Below are positions 25,762 through 36,300 of a stretch of 64,000 bases of DNA, one piece after another. The notes beneath the pieces were generated by a model, which saw only the letters and a list, made by a program, of their open reading frames with translations, was not told the DNA's origin and did not search any database. The stretch covers positions 186,001 through 250,000 of the forward strand of contig NZ_JADPJH010000002.1 of the NCBI RefSeq assembly GCF_023073315.1, read 5' to 3'. How positions within the stretch are numbered: the stretch's first letter is position 1; each line of letters opens with the position of its first letter. This DNA is from Bradyrhizobium sp. 1. Lineage in GTDB: Bacteria > Pseudomonadota > Alphaproteobacteria > Rhizobiales > Xanthobacteraceae. A program made the translations under genes and the position numbers.

Positions 25762-27068
25762 CGGTCCTCCGCGATCAGATGGAAGAACGTGCCGGTGGCG
25801 TGTCCCCGCCGCGAGCCGGTCTCGGCAATGACCGCGCCCGTCGCGTCATGCACGACCGCCAGCGGCATATCGGGCTGGGCGAGGATGGTCGAATAATGAA
25901 ACTCGTGGCCGCGCAGGCGCGCGCCCGCCTGATGCCCCGGCATTGGGGCTGCGAGCGCGGCGAGACGATAGCCCAGATGCATGCGGCGCTTGGCAAAGCT
26001 CGTCTCCAGGCCGAGCAGTCCCGTCATCTCATGGCGAAGGCCGTCGGCGTCGGTCAAACCTGCGCCCAGCACCATATAGCCTCCGCATTCGCCATGCACG
26101 GGCCGTGTCTCGGCGAAAGCACAGAGGCCGCCGCGGAAGCGATCATTGGCGGCGATCTTGCCGGCATGAAGCTCGGGATAGCCGCCGGGCAGCCAGCACA
26201 CGTCGGCATTCGCATCGGGCGTTTCATCGGCAAGCGGCGAGAATGTCGAAATCTCCGCTCCAGCCGCGCGCCAGGCTTCCAGCATGTGCGGATAGACGAA
26301 CGAGAACGCCGCATCGCGGGCAAGCGCGATGCGCTGCCCAGGTGGCGTCACGTTTATCCCGTTCGCTGCTGGTTGCAGCGACCAAGCGGCAGCCGATCGC
26401 AGCACCGCATCGAGATCGACATGCTCGGCGACGAAACGCGCGGCCTCGTCGATCAGCTTGCCGATCTCCGCCTGCTCCTCGGCCTGCACGAGACCAAGAT
26501 GCCGCTTCGGCAGGTTGATCTCGGCATGGCGCGGCAGCGCGCCGAACACGGCGATACCAACGTCGTTCAGCGCATGCCGCACGAGAGCTTCATGGCGCGG
26601 GCTGGCGACGCGGTTGAGCACCACGCCGGCAAGGCGCAGACCGGGGCGATAATCGCGAAGCCCGGCGGCGATCGCGGCTGCCGTCTGCGCCTGTCCGGAA
26701 GGGTCGATCACCAGCACCACCGGCCAGCCCAGCATCTCCGCGATGTCAGCGGTCGCCCCGGTGCCGGAGACGCCGCGCGCGGCCACACCGTCGAACAGGC
26801 CCATCGAGCCCTCGGCGAGCACGACGTCTGCATCAGCGCCGCGGCTGACGAGATGCGCGATCGCTCCGCGATCCATCGCCCAGCTATCGACGTTGACGGA
26901 GGCGCGTCCGGTGGCGGCCGCATGAAAAGCGGGATCGATGTAATCAGGACCGCTCTTGAAGCACTGCACGTTCAATCCGCGATTACGCCAGGCGCGTGCG
27001 AGCGCCAGCGTCAGCGTGGTCTTGCCGACACCGGAGGCAGGTGCGGAGATGACAAGACTTGCCGGCAT
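25758..27068 (-). CDS. cobB: Cobyrinate / hydrogenobyrinate a,c-diamide synthase
   Basis: The 436-residue CobB, a glutamine amidotransferase that amidates the a and c side chains using ATP. The N-terminal domain has the P-loop ISAPASGVGKTT and SGPDYIDPAFH. The C-terminal class I glutaminase has LPGGYPELHAGK and the nucleophile cysteine in GECGGYMVLG, with a late histidine-containing GHEFHYS. The frame stays open far upstream to 27719, but that extension is the shadow of cobM. ATG 27068 gives the normal length and overlaps the cobM stop by one base. Confidence 0.96.
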   Translation of the reverse strand: MPASLVISAPASGVGKTTLTLALARAWRNRGLNVQCFKSGPDYIDPAFHAAATGRASVNVDSWAMDRGAIAHLVSRGADADVVLAEGSMGLFDGVAARGVSGTGATADIAEMLGWPVVLVIDPSGQAQTAAAIAAGLRDYRPGLRLAGVVLNRVASPRHEALVRHALNDVGIAVFGALPRHAEINLPKRHLGLVQAEEQAEIGKLIDEAARFVAEHVDLDAVLRSAAAWSLQPAANGINVTPPGQRIALARDAAFSFVYPHMLEAWRAAGAEISTFSPLADETPDANADVCWLPGGYPELHAGKIAANDRFRGGLCAFAETRPVHGECGGYMVLGAGLTDADGLRHEMTGLLGLETSFAKRRMHLGYRLAALAAPMPGHQAGARLRGHEFHYSTILAQPDMPLAVVHDATGAVIAETGSRRGHATGTFFHLIAEDR

Positions 27069-27850
27069 CAGGACGCCTCCGGAAAACGCGGCTCGGCGCC
27101 GACGGGGCGATAGCGGCGGTCGTAGTCGGCGGCGTAGAGTCGGCTCTCGGCAAAATCCGCCGCGCCCAGTGTCCTGCCAATCAGAATGATTGCAGTGCGC
27201 TCCATCTCGGTACCGACAGCGGCATCGAGCGTTGCAAGCGTGGCGCGGACGATGCGCTGGTCGGGCCAGCTTGCGCGCCAGACGATCGCGACCGGGCAGT
27301 CCGCGCCGTAATGCGGCGTGAGCTCGGCGACGACCTTGTCGAGCAGATGGATCGACAGATGGATCGCGAGCACCGCGCCTGTGGCGGCGAAGGCGGCGAG
27401 CGTCTCGCCTTCGGGCATCGCGCTGGCGCGGCCCGGCGTGCGCGTCAGCACGACGGTCTGGGCAAGGCCGGGCAGCGTCAGCTCGGCCTCCAGCGCGGCG
27501 GCCGCAGCAGAGAAGGACGGCACGCCCGGCGTGACCGTGTAGGGAATGCCGAGCGCACGCAGACGGCGGAGCTGCTCGCCCATCGCCGACCAGACCGAGA
27601 GATCGCCGGAATGCAGCCGCGCGACGTCCTTGCCCTGCGCATGCGCGGCGGAGATCTCCGCGATGATCTCGTCCAGCGACAGTGGCGCGGTATTGACGAT
27701 CCGCGCTCCCGGCGGGCAATGCGCCAGCACGCCCTCAGGCACCAGCGAGCCGGCATAAAGACAGACTGGACATGACGCGATCAAGTCGCGGCCACGCAGC
27801 GTTAGCAAATCAGGGGCACCCGGCCCGGCGCCGATGAAGTGCACCGTCAT
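27068..27850 (-). CDS. cobM: Precorrin-4 C(11)-methyltransferase
   Basis: The 260-residue CobM that adds the C-11 methyl group to precorrin-4. It has the methylase start [18 protein letters not shown], the CobM-typical [29 protein letters not shown] and [20 protein letters not shown], and the late [10 protein letters not shown]. It overlaps cobE at its start (ATGA) and cobB at its end (TGATG), so translation of the three is coupled. Confidence 0.96.
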   Translation of the reverse strand: MTVHFIGAGPGAPDLLTLRGRDLIASCPVCLYAGSLVPEGVLAHCPPGARIVNTAPLSLDEIIAEISAAHAQGKDVARLHSGDLSVWSAMGEQLRRLRALGIPYTVTPGVPSFSAAAAALEAELTLPGLAQTVVLTRTPGRASAMPEGETLAAFAATGAVLAIHLSIHLLDKVVAELTPHYGADCPVAIVWRASWPDQRIVRATLATLDAAVGTEMERTAIILIGRTLGAADFAESRLYAADYDRRYRPVGAEPRFPEAS

Positions 27851-28215
27851 GCGCCGTCTCCTTCCGCGATCGCCGCGGTCGCGGTGCGGTCCTGCGAGAC
27901 CACTCGTGTTGCAATCAGGCGCGCGCGAGGACCAGCCGCCGCGAGCGCCGCAGCTTCAGCAACAGATCCCGTGCCGAACTTTTCCGTGACGAGCTTTGAC
28001 TGCGTCGGCGTATTGATGCCGGCCAGTATATCTGCCGGGACAGCCTTGATCGGTACGCCGCATTCCTGCGCGAGCTGCTTTAGCGCCTCGGCATCGGCCT
28101 TGTCGCTGACGGTCGCCACCGCCGCAAGGCCTTCAGTGCCGCCGGCCGCCAGCAGCGCCTCGCGCAGCGAAGCCAGCGTGACATCCTTCTTGAATCCGAG
28201 TCCGGCGACCTTCAT
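27847..28215 (-). CDS. cobE: Cobalamin biosynthesis protein CobE (CbiG C-terminal-like)
   Basis: A 122-residue protein corresponding to the C-terminal domain of CbiG. CobE is needed for B12 synthesis in the aerobic route but its exact chemistry is unsettled; roles in handling precorrin intermediates have been suggested. The N-terminus [21 protein letters not shown] and the internal [32 protein letters not shown] block are family-typical. ATG 28215 is chosen as start because it forms an ATGA overlap with the cobL stop; the longer open frame to 28650 is a cobL shadow. It also overlaps cobM by four bases. Confidence 0.92.
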   Translation of the reverse strand: MKVAGLGFKKDVTLASLREALLAAGGTEGLAAVATVSDKADAEALKQLAQECGVPIKAVPADILAGINTPTQSKLVTEKFGTGSVAEAAALAAAGPRARLIATRVVSQDRTATAAIAEGDGA

Positions 28216-29393
28216 CTCACCGCGCTCCATTGCACCACGGGGCGCGCCGCCTCCCAGGACCGGTAGCGGCCGAGCGGGGAGGCATGCGCAATCTCCACCC
28301 GCATCAACTCGCCGCCATGGCGCTGATGCAACTCGCCGAGCAGCGCTTCCGTCTCCAGCGTGACTGAATGTGCAACGAGTCGCGTCCCCGGCGCGAGCCG
28401 TGACCAGATGGCGTCGAACATCGTGCCATCGAGGCCGCCGCCGATGAAGACGGCATCCGGTGCTTCCAACGCAACGAGAGCTTCGGGCGCATTGTCCGCG
28501 ATGACCGTGATCCGATGCGCCAAACCGAACGCCGCCGCATTGCTGCGAATGTTCGCTGCGCGGTCCTCGCGTGCCTCGATCGCGGCCGCCGTCCCGCCGC
28601 ACAGCGACCATTCGACCGAGATCGAACCCGAGCCGGCACCAATGTCCCACAGGCGCTCGCCGGGGCGCGGTGCCAGCGCCGAGAGCGCGAGCGCCCGCAT
28701 CCGTCGCTTGGTGATCTGGCCATCATGGATGAAGAGATCGTCTGATAGTCCCGAGCTGCGCGGAATGCCCGGCGCCCCCATCGCCAGCACCGCCACTGCG
28801 ACCAGATTTCCGGGAACATCCTCAGCAAAAAGATCAGCGCGATGCTGGTCGATATATTCGTGGGGGCCGCCGAGCGCGGCGAGAGTCCACAAGATCGACG
28901 CGCCCCATCCGCGTTCCGTCAGCCATTTCGCGAGATCGCCGACCGCCTTCGCGTCGCGCACCAGGCAAATGATCCGTGCTTCTCGCGACAAGTGCGGCAC
29001 GAGGCGCTCGAACGGCGCAGCATGAAGGCCAAGGCACGTCACGGACTCGAGGCGCCAGCCCAGGCGCGCTGCGGCGAGCGAGAAGGTCGACGGCGCCGAA
29101 TGCGTAATCCACTCGTCACTCCCGAGCTTCTCGGCAAGACTTGCGCCGGCGCCGTGCCAAAACGGATCGCCGGAGGCGAGCACCGCCGTCGGCCGGCCGC
29201 GGCAGCTCAGCACGATCTCCGTATCGAACGGCACCGACCAAGGGCGGCCGCGGCTCCCCACGCCGGCGAGCGCGAGATGCCGTTCACCACCAAAGACAGT
29301 TTCCGCCTTCGCAAGCGCCTTTCGGCTTGCCTCGGACAGCCCGGCAAGGCCATCTTCGCCGATGCCGATGATGGTCAGCCAGGGATCAGCCAT
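28212..29393 (-). CDS. cobL: Precorrin-6B C5,15-methyltransferase (decarboxylating)
   Basis: The 393-residue CobL, a two-domain enzyme that methylates C-5 and C-15 and removes the acetate carboxyl at C-12. The N-terminal CbiE-like half begins LTIIGIGEDGLAGL and carries VLASGDPFWHGAG and APSTFSLAAARLGW. The C-terminal CbiT-like half carries the SAM motif LWDIGAGSGSISVEWSLCG and AVFIGGGLDG. Its ATG overlaps the start codon of cobK on the other strand by two bases, an unusual head-to-head contact. The nearest co-directional gene upstream, cobJ, is 720 bases away across cobK. Confidence 0.95.
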   Translation of the reverse strand: MADPWLTIIGIGEDGLAGLSEASRKALAKAETVFGGERHLALAGVGSRGRPWSVPFDTEIVLSCRGRPTAVLASGDPFWHGAGASLAEKLGSDEWITHSAPSTFSLAAARLGWRLESVTCLGLHAAPFERLVPHLSREARIICLVRDAKAVGDLAKWLTERGWGASILWTLAALGGPHEYIDQHRADLFAEDVPGNLVAVAVLAMGAPGIPRSSGLSDDLFIHDGQITKRRMRALALSALAPRPGERLWDIGAGSGSISVEWSLCGGTAAAIEAREDRAANIRSNAAAFGLAHRITVIADNAPEALVALEAPDAVFIGGGLDGTMFDAIWSRLAPGTRLVAHSVTLETEALLGELHQRHGGELMRVEIAHASPLGRYRSWEAARPVVQWSAVR

Positions 29394-30138
29394 GATACGC
29401 GCCCTTATTCTGGGCGGAACTGCCGATGCGAGCCTGCTCGCCTCGGCGATCGCGCGCGCGCGCGTGGGTGCCGTCTATTCCTATGGCGGCCGCACCCGCG
29501 CGCCCGCCGATCAGCCGCTGCCGACCCGAATCGGCGGCTTTGGTGGCGCCAACGGGCTTGCCAATTACATCCGCAGCGAAGGCATCACGCGTGTGATCGA
29601 CGCAACGCATCCCTTCGCCGCCGAGGTGAGTCGCAATGCAGTCGAAGCGTGTGCGCAAACCGGCACACCGCTGATCGCACTCGAACGCGCGCCCTGGACG
29701 AAAGCGGCCGGCGACAACTGGATCGAAGTCGCCGATGTCAACGCCGCGGTCGCCGCGCTTCCCGAGTCGCCCGCAAAAATATTCCTCGCCATCGGCCGCC
29801 AGCACATCGCGCCGTTCGCGACCAAGCCGCAGCACGCCTACACGCTGCGTTTCGTCGATCCACCCGAGGCGCCACAGCCCTTCGCGGCCGAAATGATCGT
29901 GTCGCGCGGACCGTTCATGCTCGATGGCGAACTGGAGATGCTGCGCACGCGCGGCATCGCCTGGATCGTTGCCCGCAATTCCGGTGGCGACGGCGCGCGC
30001 GCCAAGATCGATGCGGCCCGCATGCTCGGCCTGCCCGTGATCATGATCGCGCGACCGCAACTGCCCGAGCGTCAGCGGGTTGAAAGCGTGGCCGAGATCA
30101 TGCAGTGGCTCGGTCATCGGACTTGCCTCGGCGCATAG
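29392..30138 (+). CDS. cobK: Precorrin-6A reductase
   Basis: The 248-residue CobK that reduces precorrin-6A to dihydro form with NADPH. It begins IRALILGGTADASLLA, and has PTRIGGFGGANGLANYI, VIDATHPFAAEVSRNAV, and the C-terminal ARNSGGDGARAKIDAARMLGLPVIMI block. ATG 29392 gives the usual N-terminus; ATGs slightly upstream inside cobL are possible. It is the only gene of the 25.0-38.1 kb cluster on the plus strand, with its start overlapping cobL and its end overlapping cobJ by 25 bases. It must have its own promoter, presumably within cobL, and an RNA reading from cobJ to cobL would be antisense to it. Confidence 0.95.
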   Translation: MIRALILGGTADASLLASAIARARVGAVYSYGGRTRAPADQPLPTRIGGFGGANGLANYIRSEGITRVIDATHPFAAEVSRNAVEACAQTGTPLIALERAPWTKAAGDNWIEVADVNAAVAALPESPAKIFLAIGRQHIAPFATKPQHAYTLRFVDPPEAPQPFAAEMIVSRGPFMLDGELEMLRTRGIAWIVARNSGGDGARAKIDAARMLGLPVIMIARPQLPERQRVESVAEIMQWLGHRTCLGA

Positions 30139-30848
30139 ACCCAACGGCCGACGCGGCGCGTCTGCGAATTGCCAACGATCACCAGCGTGCGCATGTCGGC
30201 CATCTCGGGAGTCGCTTCGTTCAGCGTGACGGTTTCGACCTTCTCGTCCGTAGCGCTAACCGCGCGCGCGAAAATCACGAGGCGCTCGCCGCAGCCGACC
30301 TCTTTCAGCACCGCAAGCGCACGGCCAAATCCTTCCGGGCGGCTCGCTGAACGCGGATTGTACATCGCAATCGAAAAATCGGCCTCAGCAGCCAGCCGCA
30401 GCCGCTTCTCGATCACAGCCCAGGGCTTGAGATTATCGGAGAGATTGATCGCGCAGAAGTCATGGCCGAGCGGCGCGCCGGCCCGCGCGGCCGCCGCCAG
30501 CATCGCGGTGATCCCTGGCAGCACGCGGATCGGCAACTCCTGCCATTGCGGCGCCTGTTCCAATGCCTCGAACACGGCGGAGGCCATCGCGAACACGCCG
30601 GGGTCGCCGGAGGAGACAACGACGACCTGGCCGCCTTCGGCCGCAAGCCGCAGCGCCTCGCTCGCTCGCGCGAGCTCCTCGCGATTGTCCGATGGATGCA
30701 GCTTGAGCCCCGGTCGCGGCGGCACCCGCGAGACATAAGGTGCATAGCCCAGAATATCCGTCGCGGATGCCAGCGCGGCGGACACCTCGGGCGTCACCAT
30801 CGCCTCGCTGCCGGGGCCAAGACCGGCGATGGTCAGCGTGCCCGTCAT
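30114..30848 (-). CDS. cobJ: Precorrin-3B C(17)-methyltransferase
   Basis: The 244-residue CobJ that methylates C-17 and contracts the ring of precorrin-3B to precorrin-4. Motifs are LTIAGLGPGSEAMVTPEV, ILGYAPYVSRV, VVVVSSGDPGVFAMASAVFE, LPGITAMLAAAARAGAPLGHDF and FSIAMYNPRSASRPEGF, all typical of CobJ. ATG 30848 overlaps the cobI stop (ATGA) and places the methylase motif at the N-terminus; the longer frame to 30908 is not used. The 3' end overlaps cobK tail to tail. Confidence 0.96.
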   Translation of the reverse strand: MTGTLTIAGLGPGSEAMVTPEVSAALASATDILGYAPYVSRVPPRPGLKLHPSDNREELARASEALRLAAEGGQVVVVSSGDPGVFAMASAVFEALEQAPQWQELPIRVLPGITAMLAAAARAGAPLGHDFCAINLSDNLKPWAVIEKRLRLAAEADFSIAMYNPRSASRPEGFGRALAVLKEVGCGERLVIFARAVSATDEKVETVTLNEATPEMADMRTLVIVGNSQTRRVGRWVYAPRQVR

Positions 30849-31576
30849 TCGGCGGCGTCCAGATGCCGGCCCTTGCCGTGCACGAGCACGATCGCGAAAT
30901 ACGGACACTCAGTGGCATCGATCTCGGCGAGCCGCACGACGCGCTCGCCCGGCATGGTGCCGCGTTCGACGAGCCAGGCATCATCCAGCCGGCCGGCGGC
31001 CGCAAGCGCGCTACGCACTTTTGCGAGATTGCGGCCGGTCTTCATGATGACGAGCGCATCGGAATCGCGCATGCGCCGTTCGAGCTCGGGCTCGGCGAGC
31101 GTGCCCATCAGCACGGTCGTCACGTCGTCGCCGAGCGCGATCGGCTGTCCCACGCCGTTCCAGCAGCCGACCATGCCGGGAATGCCCGCGATCACCTCGA
31201 TCTCGACACGGCCTTGCAGGCGTGTGTGCAGATGCATGAACGAGCCGTAGAAGTAGGGATCGCCCTCGCAGAGCACGACGACATCGACCGCACGCGCAAG
31301 CCGAGCGAGGCGCTCGGCCCATTCGTCGTAGAAGCCAGCGAGGAGTTGCACATATTCAGGGCTGTCGAAGGCGATCTCGGTCGTGACCGGATATTCCATC
31401 GCGTATTCGGTGACGTCGGAAGCTAACATGCCCTCGACGATCCGGCGCGCCTGGCCCGGCCGGCCCTTCTTGCGGAAATACGCGACGTGCTTCGCGGCAC
31501 GCACGGTACGATCCGCGCGCACGCTCATGAGGTCGGGATCACCGGGGCCGAGACCGCAGCAGATGATGCGTCCCAT
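30845..31576 (-). CDS. cobI: Precorrin-2 C(20)-methyltransferase
   Basis: The 243-residue CobI that makes precorrin-3A by methylating C-20. Family blocks are GRIICCGLGPGDPDLMSVRA, HVAYFRKKGRPGQARRI, VVLCEGDPYFYGSFMHLHTRL and AGIPGMVGCWNGVGQPIALGDD. It starts two bases after cobH ends and overlaps cobJ by four bases. Confidence 0.96.
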   Translation of the reverse strand: MGRIICCGLGPGDPDLMSVRADRTVRAAKHVAYFRKKGRPGQARRIVEGMLASDVTEYAMEYPVTTEIAFDSPEYVQLLAGFYDEWAERLARLARAVDVVVLCEGDPYFYGSFMHLHTRLQGRVEIEVIAGIPGMVGCWNGVGQPIALGDDVTTVLMGTLAEPELERRMRDSDALVIMKTGRNLAKVRSALAAAGRLDDAWLVERGTMPGERVVRLAEIDATECPYFAIVLVHGKGRHLDAAE

Positions 31577-31578
31577 CG

Positions 31579-32208
31579 CTATTCGCTCCGGCTCGCCAGC
31601 GCATTCACCGCGGCAACCGTGATCGCGGAGCCGCCGAGGCGGCCCTCGACCGTCAGCGCCGGCACCGGTGGTTCGGCCATCAGTGCGGCCTTGGATTCAG
31701 CCGCCCCGACGAAGCCGACGGGACAGCCGATGATCGCCGCCGGCCGCGGGCAGTCACGATCGTCCAGCATGTTGAGCAGATGAAACAGCGCGGTCGGCGC
31801 GTTACCGATCGCAACGATCGCACCGTCGAGATGCGGCCGCCACAGTTCCAGCGCTGCGGCTGAGCGCGTGTTGCGCATGGATTGCGCCAGCGCGGGGACG
31901 GACTCGTCGCTGAGCGTGCAGATGACAGCGTTGGCCGCGGGCAATCGCGCACGCGTAATTCCTTCCGAGACCATGCGCGCATCGCACAGGATCGGCGCAC
32001 CCTTCTGCAAGGCCGCGCGCGCAGCAGTCGCCATGCCGGGCGTGAAGCGGATATGCGCCTCCAGACCCACCATGCCGGCGGCATGAATCATCCGCACCAC
32101 GACCTGCTCCTCGTCCGCCGTGAAGCGCGCAAGATCGGCTTCGGCGCGGATGGTGGCAAAGGACTGCCGGTAGATCGCCGCGCCGTCGGTTTCGTAGCTG
32201 TGCGGCAT
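31579..32208 (-). CDS. cobH: Precorrin-8X methylmutase
   Basis: The 209-residue CobH that moves the methyl from C-11 to C-12 to give hydrogenobyrinate. The catalytic histidine lies in VVVRMIHAAGMVGLE (about residue 42), with PILCDARMVSEGI and the closing IIGCPVGFVGAAESKAAL typical of the family. Its start shares one base with the cobG stop. Confidence 0.96.
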   Translation of the reverse strand: MPHSYETDGAAIYRQSFATIRAEADLARFTADEEQVVVRMIHAAGMVGLEAHIRFTPGMATAARAALQKGAPILCDARMVSEGITRARLPAANAVICTLSDESVPALAQSMRNTRSAAALELWRPHLDGAIVAIGNAPTALFHLLNMLDDRDCPRPAAIIGCPVGFVGAAESKAALMAEPPVPALTVEGRLGGSAITVAAVNALASRSE

Positions 32209-33371
32209 CAGTGCCCTCCCATCAGGATAGAGGGATTGCCAATGATGTCGTCGCGATCCAGGCCGCGCAGAATGGGCTCATCGCGCGTCGATCCGCCGCG
32301 CACGAGATCGAAGCCGGCGCCGGTCGCAACCAGCGTGATCGCAGCCGCTCCGGAATGCGCACACCCCTTGGCACAGCCTGAGACGTGAAGCCGCGCGGCA
32401 GAGCCAATGTTCGGAGCAAGCGCCGCGGCCAGTGCGCGGGTATCGGCATGGGCCTCGCGGCAACGCGGCGCGCCGCTACAGGCGATGACGCGCAGCGCCG
32501 GATCGTAGGCCTCGGTGATGAGGCCGGCGGCGGACGGCATCGTCCGCTTGCCTTCGCTCAACACCATCCGCCATGGCGTCATGCGCAGCGCATGCCCGCA
32601 GCCGGCAAACTGGGTAAGCGTCGCGTGCTGCATTTGCCCGAAGGCAACGCCGACCATCGCGCCCTGCGGATAAAGGCCGGGGCGCACTGCTGCCATGATC
32701 GGCGCCGGCTCGGCCTCGCCGCGCAAAGTCTCAGGCAAGATTGCACCGGCAGCGAGATGCGCCGCCATGCGCCCTCTTCCGTCCTTGGCACCGCCGGAGG
32801 CGACGAACCAATTTACAAGTGCGAGTGCGATCGTCACGGCCTCGCCGCGCGTAACGGAGCGGCCGAGCTTGGCGCCATTGGCCCGCACCAGCAGTCCTCC
32901 GGTGCGATCGCGCTCGATCCGCACGTCAGCGGAATCGCCGGCCAGCACGCGCGAGGTGCCGTCATCGATTGCAAAGCCGAACTTCGTCGGAAGCGCGAGC
33001 ACGCACGCCTCGAGAGCCTCCTCGAGCTCGGCGGCCAGCGCCTGGGTCTCGTCGCCATCGCGCCAGAACGGCGTGACAAGGACGTTGCGACGGGATTCGA
33101 TCTCGGCGTCCGGATCAAGCAGCGCCAGCCGCGAAAGACCGTCGAGCAGCAAGCGGTGGCTGGTTTCGCTGACGCCTCTGATCTGGAGATTGGCGCGACT
33201 GGTCACGTCGATCAGGCCATTGCCATGGCGCTCGGCCAGATGCGCAAGGCCGGAAATCTGCGCCGCATCAAGCCGTCCGCCGAACGGACGCACGCGAACC
33301 ACGAGCCCGTCGCCCGATTGCATCGGCCGCAGCGCGCCCGGGCACCAGCCCTTGACCATGGAAGCGCTCAT
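32208..33371 (-). CDS. cobG: Precorrin-3B synthase
   Basis: The 387-residue CobG, an oxygen-using monooxygenase of the nitrite/sulfite reductase fold. It hydroxylates C-20 of precorrin-3A and forms the gamma-lactone, so the route here is aerobic. The [4Fe-4S] cysteines appear as CSGAPRC (about residue 305) and GCAKGCAH (about residue 340). The N-terminal half has VKGWCPGALRPMQSGDG and RANLQIRG. ATG 33371 overlaps the cobN stop (ATGA); the longer frame to 33449 is a cobN shadow. No cobZ, the alternative enzyme, is seen. Confidence 0.95.
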   Translation of the reverse strand: MSASMVKGWCPGALRPMQSGDGLVVRVRPFGGRLDAAQISGLAHLAERHGNGLIDVTSRANLQIRGVSETSHRLLLDGLSRLALLDPDAEIESRRNVLVTPFWRDGDETQALAAELEEALEACVLALPTKFGFAIDDGTSRVLAGDSADVRIERDRTGGLLVRANGAKLGRSVTRGEAVTIALALVNWFVASGGAKDGRGRMAAHLAAGAILPETLRGEAEPAPIMAAVRPGLYPQGAMVGVAFGQMQHATLTQFAGCGHALRMTPWRMVLSEGKRTMPSAAGLITEAYDPALRVIACSGAPRCREAHADTRALAAALAPNIGSAARLHVSGCAKGCAHSGAAAITLVATGAGFDLVRGGSTRDEPILRGLDRDDIIGNPSILMGGH

Positions 33372-36300
33372 GAGGCCTCCCGCAGCGCCGCTGCAATCGA
33401 ATTGCGGCGCGTTCGCCAGAGTGAGGCCTCGTGCAGGCGGGTGAAGCACGTCTCCATCGCCGCCAGCGCCGCCGGATTTTCGCGGCCCATGAAGGCGCGG
33501 ACGTCGTCATTGCCGAGCGTCGCATCGTAGTAGAGATCGAACAGATGCGGCGGCACGGCCCCCGCCAGATGCGCGAAAGCCGCCATGTGTTCGAGTGTCG
33601 CCGTGATCTCGGCGGCTCCGCGAAAACCGTGGCGCATCATGCCGGCGATCCAGGCCGGATTGGCCGCGCGCGCGCGGACGACGCGCGAGATTTCTTCCGT
33701 CAGCGTACGTGCATGCGGCTGCTCCGGGCGCGTCGTATCGAGATGATAGAGCGATGGCCCGGTCCCGCCGAGATGTGCGGCGGCGGCCGCAACGCCGGCT
33801 TCATGCCCGGCGTAATCGGCGGCGAGCAGGAGATCGGTTTCCGGCAGATCCTGGATATGGACGAAGGCATCAGCAGACGCAATCCGCTGCTCGATGCCTG
33901 CGCGATTCGCCTTGATCTCGCCGTCGGCGGAGAAGGCCCAGGACGATGCCGACAGCCAGGCTTCGCCCGCGGCGTCGCGCGTCTCGGGCGTGAAGGTGTC
34001 GGGAATCGCCGAGAGGCCGGCGCCATATTGTCCGGGGCGCGGCGCGAACACCCGAGAGATACGGTGGAGATATGGATTTTCGTCGCCCTCCTCCTCGCGC
34101 TCTGCGAGCGCCTCCGAGGCGGCTTCGAACAATTGCGCGAGGCCCGAGAAGACATCGCGGAACAGGCCCGACACGCGCAGCGTCACGTCGATGCGCGGGC
34201 GGCCGAGCTCGGCCGGGACGATAATGTCGTAGCCGGTGACGCGGCTGGAGGCGTGATCCCAGCGCGGCGCGAGCCCGGCCAGATGCAGCGCCATCGCAAA
34301 TTCCTCACCCGCGGTACGCATCGTCGCCGAGCCCCAGAGATCGACGACGAGGCCCTTCGGCCAGTCGCCGTGATCCTGCAAGTGACGGCGCAGCAGCTCT
34401 TCTGCGAGTTTTATCCCCTGCGCATGCGCCGACGGTGTCGGCACCGCGCGCGGATCGACGGCGAAGAGGTTGCGCCCCGTGGGCAAAACGTCCTGCCGCC
34501 CGCGATAGGGCGAGCCCGACGGTCCCGGCGCGACGCGCTCGCCCGCAAGCGCCGCACGCAGGGCATCCCGCTCGGCGGCGCCGCAGGCGCCGCGGCCGAA
34601 CACGTGCAGGCCGTCGCCGAACTGGCTTTCCTTGAGGTCGCAAACAAAGCGATCGATCCGCGGGATCGCTTCGGCCGGAGCGGCCGAGGCATCGAGGCCG
34701 AGATCGTCCTCAAGGCCCGCGACGCGCGCCTCATCACGGATCGCGGCGATCAAGCGCTGGCGCCGGGCCGGGTCGAGACCATCGGCGGTCGAATATTCGT
34801 CGAGGAGACGTTCAAGCCGGCGCAGCCCCTCCGGCACCGCGGATGGTTCCAGCGGCGGCGGCAGATGACCGATGGTGACGGCACCGAGACGCCGCTTGGC
34901 CTGCGCGGCTTCGCCGGGATCGTTGACGATGAAGGGATAGATGACGGGGAGATCGCCGATCAGCGCTTCCGGCCAGCAACTCGACGACAGGGCCACCGAT
35001 TTTCCAGGCAGCCATTCGAGCGTGCCATGCGCGCCCATGTGCACGACGGCGTCACAGTCCTGCTCGCGGAGCCAGAGATAGAACGCGACATAGGCATGGC
35101 GTGGCGTGCGGGCGAGATCGTGATAGTCGGAATCCCGCGTGGTCGCATCGCCGCGCTCCGGCTGAACTGCGATGATCGACTGGCCGCATTGGATCGCAGC
35201 GAAGTGGAACATGCCGTCGCGGCAGCTCGAATCAGCCTCCGGCGCGCCCCAGGCTTGCGCGAGATCATCCTGCAAGGATTGCGGCAGGCGCGAGAGCGCC
35301 GCGCGGTAGTCGGCGACGCTCCAGGTCAGTTGCTGCTTCAGCAGTGTCTCGCCGAGCGCATGGACCGTCGCGACATCGAAGCCGGCTTCCGCGAGATCGG
35401 ACACCAAGGCCTTGACCGACGCCAATGCATCGAGACCAACGGCGTGCGCGATCTGGTGCGGTCGGCCCGGATAGTTCGAGAGCACGACCGCAATCCGCTT
35501 CTCAGCGATGGGCTTCTCGGCGAGACTGCGCCAGGCCGCGACGCGCGCGGCAACAGCCGTCACACGCTCCTCATCGGGCCTGTGTGCCAGGTGCGAAAAT
35601 TGCAGATCGGGATCGCGCACCGACGCTGACTTGAAACTCACAACGCCGGTGAACACGCGGCCATCGACTTCGGGCAGCACCACATGCATCGCGAGATCGC
35701 CGGGCGACAGGCCGCGCAGCGATTCGGCCCAGTCCTCGCGACGTGCCGACGAGAGCGCGACCTGGAAGACCGGACATGAAGCAGCATCGAACGGTGTCGT
35801 GCCGTCCTCGCCCATTGCCGAGAACGCCGTCGCATTGACGATCGCGGCCGGAGGATTTCGCGCAAGATGCCCGCGCAGCCAATCGGCAACGCCCGGAGCT
35901 TTTAGTGACGTGACGAACACGCCGTATGCCTCAAAGCCTTTCTCGCGCAGCGCTGCGATCAAGGCGTCGATCGGGCCGGTATCCGCGGCGGTGAGATAGG
36001 AGCGATAGAAGGTCACCAGCGCGCGCGGTTTGCCGTCATCCGCCAGCGGCGCAGCGATGACGCCGCGCGCGGGATCGTAAAGACCCATCTCGGGCACGGT
36101 CGTCTCGCCGACGATGGGCCCGGCATAAAGACCCGAAGCCAGCGCGAGCTGCGCAATCGCCGCCTGTGCCGCGACCGGGCCGCCGGTGTCGCAAAGCACT
36201 TTTAGCCGCCGCAGCGTCGAGACCGGCAGGGTCGAGTATGCGTCCAGCCGCGTGTCGTCACGGCCATCGGCCGGCAGCACGGCCAGCACGATATTGCGAT

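Noticed and set aside
27069..27719. N-terminal extension of cobB
   Set aside because: It translates cobM in another frame; the normal CobB start is at 27068 with an overlapping stop/start.
28216..28650. Fusion of a second domain to CobE
   Set aside because: The extension is a shadow of cobL; CobE is complete from 28215.
33431..35629. Plus-strand frame of 732 codons opposite cobN
   Set aside because: Antisense shadow of cobN without a ribosome site or motifs.
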